Assembly (NCBI GenBank): GCA_023101885.1
Contig: JALPQD010000143.1
Location: 868,001-932,000, forward strand
DNA from: Typhlomys cinereus
Taxonomy: Eukaryota > Chordata > Mammalia > Rodentia > Platacanthomyidae
DNA length: 64,000 bases
Direction of reading: 5' to 3'
Shown here: positions 57,945 to 64,000 of the stretch, piece by piece
Position numbering within the stretch: the first letter of the stretch is position 1
Layout of the letters: every line of letters starts with the position of its first letter
Position numbers and translations under genes: made by a program
The notes under the pieces: generated by a model
Database searches by the model: none
Seen by the model: the letters and a program-made list of their open reading frames with translations, nothing else
What the model was told of the DNA's origin: nothing

Positions 57945-58600
57945 TCCCGCCAGCCGGGGACAGGACCCTCGCTCTCAGTCCTCCTTCCCAGGGGGTGACA
58001 TCCAATATTCATCAGGAGCAGCAAAACTGGAAAAAAAAAAAATCAACAAACCATAATTCAGAACATCAGAAATTCTACATCAACCACCTGGAACCAGGCC
58101 AGCCCAATCTCTCCCCATCTTAAAGCTCAGGGAAATTTGCGGAAGAGGGGGCAGTAAGATTGTAAGAGCCTAAAGATGGGGAGGAGCAACAATATGCAAG
58201 ATACTCCACACAAGTTAGGGCCGAAGTAATCATAATAGGACTTTGCATGACTTGCACAATGACCAACATATCATTGAACCCCCAAAGTCTAGCATGGATC
58301 ACGGGCACTAGGATCCTTAGAGGCAAGGGATTAACAGCCACAATAGCGTTCCTATACTAAAGGGGAACACAAAAAAGAGCTCTAGGCAATGCTACTGAGT
58401 CCTTACACTTCATCAGAGAGGAGGACCCAGAGGGAAGTTTAACATGTACTTTAACTAAAGGATGCTCCAGGGAGTGGGGGAGGGGGCATTGGGAGAAAGG
58501 TGGGGGGGGAGGGAAAAAGAGGGGAGGGAGCAAGGGGGTCTGGGGAGGGGTGAAGGAAGGGAGGGGACTGGGGCACCTATTAAATTTTTTCTGTAGATGA
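57945..58600 (+). mobile_element. L1 3' UTR fragment with G-rich polypurine tract
   Basis: Homologous to 7045-7700: 'accataattcagaacatcag', 'catcttaaagctcagggaaa', 'cagtaagattgtaagagcct', 'gcaacaatatgcaagatact', 'aaagtctagcatggatcac', then a G-rich tract (58466-58580) with many GGGG runs. The minus-strand frame at 58120-58341 parallels the one at 7200-7412. Confidence 0.7.
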
Positions 58601-59238
58601 CTCTCATAGTCAAGTTTTCAAGGTATGTATTAGAAAGTCCCCTGAGTTGATTTCAGGTCCTTACCGTAATCTATAATGCAACTTTAGTTGAGAGCCATAA
58701 CTTCAAGAATAATTAGATGCTCATGAATTCTGTTGATTCTTTCTTGGATCAGTTTTTTACTCTTTATTGGTTAGAACCCAGAAAGGTAGAGGACCTGAAA
58801 ATCGAGAGTCCCAAATAGAACTTCTAAAATAACCTTTGCAATTTGTAAAGCCTTATCAGATCCATGACTCACTTTCTTTTATGCAAACAGCCTGAAATTT
58901 AAGAGCACTGCGATTTTCCATATGAAAATACCTCTCATTTTAGATAGCTGGTAAACTGCAATGCCGAGATTCAAATGCAGATCATTAGACCCCAAATGCT
59001 TTGCTCTTTATGTCCCATCCCAGCGAACACAGCAACCAAGCCCCTTCCCTTGCAGACACTTGTGACTCTGCAGCCCATGCAAACACCAGGATCTGTGAGA
59101 ATCTAATCATCCTTCCAAGAAAGCTTTTTAAGAGGCCTCCCTCTAGGGCGCTCCTTTCCCTTGAGACTCAGAGGAACAGCATTGCCTTCCTTCTAGCATC
59201 CCCTTGACTTTAACTACTCAACTCTAAATGAAGAGTCG
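58601..59238. other. No gene seen; unique DNA
   Basis: No recognised repeat or exon. Confidence 0.4.
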
Positions 59239-59260
59239 AATCACAGAGAGAAAGAAAGAC

Positions 59261-59378
59261 AGGAAGGAAGGAAGGAAGGAAGGAAGGAAGGAAGGAAGGA
59301 AGGAAGGAAGGAAGGAAGGAAGGAAGGAAGGAAGGAAGGAAGGAAGGAAGGAAGGAAGGAAGGAAGGAAGGAAGGAAA
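59261..59378. repeat. (AAGG)n microsatellite, 118 bp, uninterrupted
   Basis: About 29 perfect AAGG units, preceded by a GA-rich lead-in (agagagaaagaaagac). Pure purine on the plus strand. Its perfection suggests recent expansion and high length variation. Confidence 0.98.
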
Positions 59379-59554
59379 TGATTAAAAGAGAATACTAAAT
59401 ATGTTACTTATGCCTTTAAGTCCCACATAGTATGCTCTGGTATTCCTTGGCAATAAGGAAATTTCCTAGCAATTAACATGCTTATAGCCTCAATTCAAGA
59501 TCATGGATAATATCTATGAACTTCCTGAAATGATATGAAAATATTAGCATGAAA

Positions 59555-59595
<41 letters not shown>

Positions 59596-59620
59596 GTAAG
59601 AGAGAGAGAGAGAAAGAGAG
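59555..59620. repeat. (AC)n and (AG)n microsatellites
   Basis: About 19 AC units (59555-59593) followed by a short spacer and an AG run (about 59600-59620). No SINE body is visible upstream. Confidence 0.95.
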
Positions 59621-60427
59621 ATTAATTCAACCAATTCCTCTCTATCCAAATAGCATAGTATGACCATTCTGTGGTCTGTAACGGGTCCGCAGCCCACACC
59701 ACAGGGATGGACTACTGGTTTCCTTCTCAGGTTTCCGTACTGTGGAAAACAGCGACCCAATGTTGGCCAGTCATAGTTGTTCTGAACAGAGAACTGCCAA
59801 AAAACGTAGGCCACACTCAACTTTTTCCTTTCCAGGTCCTGTTCAAAGGACCCAATCAAGTTTCTAGAGTACAGTTGACTCCCAGTCAGCAGAAGAACAC
59901 TATTATGACATACCAAATTATTCTACTCAATACTTTGTTAAGGTTTTAAAAGAAGACAAAGAAAAAGGAATAACTTCTGCTTTTGATGGCAAATCTTCCT
60001 TCTTAGAAGCACATTTTGAATCAGAGGCACTTCCTTTGCAACAAAACACAATTAAAAACTCCACAGGGAAAAAGACCATCTGTTTTTAATGATGGCCAGT
60101 GTGAGGATAGCATTTCTAAAATGTACATTAGGTCAGATTGTCTGTGGCCCCAAAATGCACTAAATTTTAAAGCTAAATTTTATCAGAATAAGTTCTCATA
60201 AACACAAAAATGCTCTATGAGATGAGTAATCTAACTAAGGAAGTTGTATTCCACCAAAAAGGAGAAAAAAAAATTTGTTTTTCCTCAATTCAATTCTCAA
60301 AGAATCAGATTTCAGTTTCAGTATTCTTCTTGTTTTATCTTTTTTGAAAGTGTCAAACAACCTCCTCAAATAGTGTTCCTGATTAATAAGACCATTCCCC
60401 ATTGAAGGATAACCTTAAAAACAAATT
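59621..60427. other. No gene seen; unique DNA
   Basis: No recognised repeat. Frames on both strands (the longest 144 codons, 59482-59916, minus) overlap the AC tract and lack recognisable domains. Confidence 0.4.
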
Positions 60428-60690
60428 GATAGAGCTAGAGAGATGACTCAGGGGTTAAGCCTCTGCCTCACAAGCAAAAAAGGATTTGAGTTTGAACCCC
60501 AGATCCGACTTCAAAGACATCAGGTAGAAATGGCGGTGACCTGTACTTCTTGCCCTAGAAGGCAGAGCCTAGGAAACCCCAGAGCAAAACCACAAGAAGG
60601 TTGAGAATCCAGGATGAGTCCCAAAGTTACCCTTGAGCCTCCACAGGTACACACAATGGCTTCTTCTATACACACCCACACATATGCACA

Positions 60691-60735
<45 letters not shown>
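60428..60735 (+). mobile_element. B2-like (CA)-tailed SINE, copy 9, full length
   Basis: Head 'gatagagctagagagatgac' with TCAGGGGTTAAGCCTCTGCC (A box), 'gagtttgaacccc' (B box), 'gtagaaatggcggtgacctg', 'cctaggaaaccccagagcaa', and an interrupted (AC)n tail (60669-60734). Diverged from the best copies. Confidence 0.85.
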
Positions 60736-60736
<1 letters not shown>

Positions 60737-62139
60737 TTAAGTTTCTTGGTAACCTGTTATGATACTTCTCTCTACACTGGAGGAAACTTGGCCATCTGTG
60801 GCTGGCTGCTAAGGAAAGCCTATGTTTTGTAAATAGTGTCCCTTCAGTCCAATCTGAAAGTGTTCTCTTCCTGATTTCATCAATAAGCTTACTATGCGAC
60901 TCTAAAAAATTCCACTGCTCTAGGAAAACTTCTGTTTCCTTTTATGCCCAGATTTAGCAGGTTTTTCAAAGCCCTTCTTATTAAGAAAAGTTGCGGCTGG
61001 AAAAATGGATAAGTCATTACAACTATTCCAGGAAGCTATAAATATTCTAGTTCACGGCATTTAAGAAAGTATCCTCTCCTTTATTGTCTCTCGGGGCCCA
61101 CCTACATCTGGGTCCTGCCCTCCCAAAGTAAAGTGGATGGTCCTACATGATCATAGGTGGGTTTTAAAAAATAAACACCAAATTAGTTTCACACCTACTT
61201 AGACAGCTTAGAATTTTATGTGTGAAGTATGCCAGGACTCTGCAGTGAAATAAAGCTTTGCATTCAAACTGAGATCAGCCAATCAGAAAACAGAACAGAG
61301 CACTGCCCATTTCATAATTAAGAGCATTTCTCCAAGTTCTAGATTCTGCTTATTAATGAACAAAGCATTACTTGACCCACTTGTGTCATCCACTCATAAG
61401 GACCTTGTTTGTAAAAAAAAAAATGTTAAAATAAGATGAAGGCCCCAATTAATACTCACCAAATCCAAGAAACTCAGCACTGATCTTTGAAAATATTTAG
61501 CTCTCATTTGGGGGCAAACATTCTATGTAAAACTGTGCTCTGTTAGTGGATAACACAGGGAAAGAAAATGGTGGGTTTGTGACTTCTTCAGCTGCAATAT
61601 TGGAAACTATATTGAATATGACATATTTTCTATTATTTCTTTCCACTACAGCTTTTTTATTCATGCAATTCCCCATCCTAGGTGATAACCTTTCATAACC
61701 ATAGTGCATCAGACAGTTAGGGAGAATGGGAAGACTGCCAAGTCCAGAGACAGGCCTGCAGAAATGATAACTCTCACCCTGCAAGAGGTGACAATAATCA
61801 GAAATGTTCCTTGTCTTCTCCTCTGCCCCAGCCTCCCCTCCATGGACACCAGATGTTCAAGAAAATTGATTTGGGAAAGTAAAATAGGAACACAATTGGA
61901 ATACAGTTCGAGAAATCAAAGTCCTTGCTTCCCCGGCTAAGAATGCCTGAAGGGCCTTTCTGGCTGTCAAATCCCTAATGGTATCCCAAATATCATTCCC
62001 ATCCCATCTCTTTCATAGGTGCTCCTGTGTTGAGCTTTCTATCTCTCAAGGGGAGGAAAAATCTAGGTCTTTCAGGCCTCCTCCAGTTCTGGACTTCCTA
62101 GTTCTTGAGTCTTAAGAATATTTGTTGGTCCCATTCATT
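60736..62139. other. No gene seen; unique DNA
   Basis: About 1.4 kb of AT-rich DNA with no recognised repeat, exon or RNA gene. Confidence 0.4.
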
Positions 62140-62295
62140 TGCTACTTACCACTCACTAATTATTAAACTAATCAGATCAAGTTACATGTCACATCTGAGA
62201 CCTGAAGCAAGTTATTTTACCGCTAAACCTCAGTTTTCTCATCTGTAAGATGTGGGTCCCAATTGGACATAACACCATCCATTATAAATTAGATC
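62140..62295 (+). mobile_element. MIR element
   Basis: 'gagacctgaagcaagttatt', 'ttaccgctaaacctcagttt' and 'tctcatctgtaagatgtggg' give the MIR core almost word for word (gcaagttacttaacctctctgtgcctcagtttcctcatctgtaaaatg). A well-preserved ancient element next to two young SINEs. Confidence 0.75.
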
Positions 62296-62310
62296 AAGAA
62301 TTTCAGGAAA

Positions 62311-62547
62311 GAGGGCTGGAGAGATGGCTCAGGGGTTAAGAATCTGCCTCACAAGCAAATGGTCCTGAGTTCAGATCCCAAGTCCCAGATTGCCAGGTGA
62401 AAATGGTGGCAGCTTCCATTTCCAGTCCTGGTGGTTGGAATCTGGGAAATCCCAGAGCAAAGCAAGAAGGAGGCAGAAGCAATCCAGGGTGCTTTGGTCT
62501 CCACAGGGACACACGTGCCCTCTGATACACACACACACACACACACG

Positions 62548-62600
<53 letters not shown>

Positions 62601-62630
62601 TGAATAACTATATAAATAAAGTTTTAAAAA
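62311..62630 (+). mobile_element. B2-like (CA)-tailed SINE, copy 10, with perfect target-site duplication
   Basis: It has the head GAGGGCTGGAGAGATGGCTC, the AGGGGTTAAG A box, B box GAGTTCAGATCCC, the full body ('gggaaatcccagagcaaagc', 'gaagcaatccagggtgcttt'), a long (AC)n tail with two CGC interruptions (62527-62596) and AAATAAAG. AAGAATTTCAGGAAA flanks it exactly (62296-62310 and 62631-62645). Confidence 0.92.
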
Positions 62631-62645
62631 AAGAATTTCAGGAAA

Positions 62646-62902
62646 AAGATTTGTTAGAGATGGTTCAGGGGCTAAAACCTTTGCCTTGCAAGCAAAAGGA
62701 CCTGAGTTCAGATCCTCAGAGATCATGAAAAAAAAAAATGCCAAGCAGAAATGGCAGCAGCCTGTAATTCTGACCCTGGAAGGTGAAGCCTGAAAAATCC
62801 CAGAGCAAAGTAATAAAGAGGTTGGACAATCCAGGATAATTCCAATGTCGCTCTTGGCCCTTCACAGACACACATACTCAAATGCCCCACACACACACAC
62901 AC
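62646..62902 (+). mobile_element. B2-like (CA)-tailed SINE, copy 11, same target site
   Basis: Slightly shortened head (AAGATTTGTTAGAGATGGTT, then CAGGGGCTAAAACC), B box GAGTTCAGATCC, an internal run of A, 'caagcagaaatggcagcagc', 'tgaaaaatcccagagcaaag' and a short AC tail. It is followed by AAGAATTTCAGTAAA (62903-62917), which matches the 15-mer found before it at 62631-62645 with one difference. Confidence 0.88.
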
Positions 62903-62917
62903 AAGAATTTCAGTAAA

Positions 62918-64000
62918 GAACACATGTAACGAATTCACCAGACGCCCAGTAATACACAATAGTGCTGTCATTAGTAGTAGATATATCTAACCCACTTTCT
63001 TGCATAAATTCGCTATTGTACCAAACACAAACATCAACTACTTAAAGCTGAAAATGTGTGAGATGCTTCCTTGTAAACCTTTTTCTTGCTTATTATAATG
63101 CTGTAAAAACAGTAATTCAACACATTGGTGATTACTTGATTTTTACTGCTTTTTCTCAGTCATTAACCATTATGCATCTAGTTTTCGTAAGATATGACTT
63201 CTGCCAATTCAACTCTTACAGCTGTATGTAATGATCCAGGAATAGTCTAGACTATTCCCAGTTCCGTTGCTGTCAATCATTTAAGGAGAGCAGCCTGAGA
63301 GCAACTGTTAATGGCCCTGCCCTGCACAGGCTGACCTGGGCTGAGGCTGAAGTTAGCATGCTGGGGGTCCCCATGTTCTGCAGTCACACTGGAATTCCAG
63401 GGTGTATCCTCACAGATTTGAGAAGGGAAGGAAGAAAACCTAGCGACTGAAAAGAGGAAGAGTGAAACAGAAAGGAAGGAAGCAAGAAATAAAAAGCCAA
63501 AACCAAGAATGGAGAGAAGGTCAATCAATAAGGGGGGGGAGATCTGACTAGTCGGGGCAAGAAGGGGAAGAATAGAAGTCAAGGGACCCCCAACCCCACA
63601 GACAAGCCCCATTTCCAAGTCCCTCCCAGACCTGGAGAGCACCAGCTGCATGTGGACAGTTTGTGGCAGGATTCCATCCCCAAGCTGAAATTTGACTGAT
63701 TATCTACCTGGTTCCTAATGTTCTTTTATGGAGATTATTGTTGTGGAACAAACAACAGGTTCCAAAACTATAATATATCATTAACTGATGGTCTGACTTC
63801 TTCATAGGACATCTGCAATCCGAGGAGACTGTGTGTGAAATAGGCACATATTACGTAAAGTTGTTTATTTGTTCCTGCCAGGTGCTTCTTTTGTCCTCTC
63901 TACACATCACAAATTTCTGACATTCTGTATAGACCTGAGGGTAGTCAAGAAAAATGAAAGAAAGAAATCTCAAAAATTCCAAGTTCTTCAGAGGAAAATG
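62918..64000. other. No gene seen; unique DNA, possible regulatory patch near the end
   Basis: No recognised repeat. 63420-63540 is purine-rich. 63660-63950 is repeat-free and contains GAACAAACAACAGG and TTGTTTATTTGTTCC, which resemble forkhead sites. A 124-codon minus-strand frame (63277-63651) is in purine-rich DNA and lacks a recognisable domain. Confidence 0.35.

Noticed and set aside
1..64000. CRISPR arrays, operons, ribosome binding sites, prophage or plasmid genes
   Set aside because: Nothing prokaryotic is present; the repeats and base composition are those of a mammalian genome.
1..64000. tRNA and other structural RNA genes
   Set aside because: The A-box and B-box matches seen all belong to SINE heads; no cloverleaf with intact stems was found by eye.

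Overview
The window reads as rodent nuclear genomic DNA with no protein-coding gene that I can support. The rodent assignment rests on the repeats. These are 7SL-derived B1 elements, tRNA-derived SINEs of B4, RSINE1 and ID type, MT-like (ERVL-MaLR) LTRs, and several L1 3' ends with the purine-rich 3' UTR and the GAAATTCTCAAAG...AATAAA-type terminus of rodent L1. A second tRNA-headed SINE family, with a (CA)n/AATAAA tail and a distinctive central body, occurs about eleven times. It is B2-like in design but does not match the mouse B2 body I know, so this is probably a myomorph rodent other than mouse or rat. I do not name a species. All names of repeat families are from pattern memory, without a database search.

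Layout: 1-3 kb is mostly unique AT-rich DNA with one MT-like LTR. 3-8.4 kb is a dense repeat cluster (an L1 end with a perfect palindrome, B1, B4, RSINE1-like and ID-like elements, and an L1 3' UTR). 9-13.2 kb holds an LTR and several SINEs around an apparently unique AT-rich block at 11.4-12.4 kb. 14.4-15.2 kb is a decayed L1 ORF2 piece split by a SINE. 15.9-16.6 kb looks like a solitary retroviral-type LTR. 16.6-25 kb is the least repeated part and contains old MIR elements and the best candidates for conserved non-coding elements. 25.7-33.3 kb mixes SINEs, L2, MIR, three L1 fragments and an MT-like LTR. 35.5-36.8 kb has an L1 3' UTR, an LTR-like element and an RSINE1-like SINE. 43.57-46.71 kb is an unusual 3.1-kb degenerate CA/TA-rich tract. 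It is followed directly by an inverted copy of the 36-kb LTR-like element and by an MLT1-like LTR. 47.5-64 kb is AT-rich DNA with many SINEs, two L1 3' UTRs, a 118-bp pure AAGG tract and, at 62.3-62.9 kb, two SINEs inserted one after the other at the same target site.

The open frames in the window are short, overlap repeats or low-complexity DNA, and show no recognisable domains. The window is therefore best read as intergenic or deep intronic. Its interest lies in mobile-element history and unusual DNA structure, with a handful of unique blocks that might be enhancers. I did not find evidence of a new multi-gene system.
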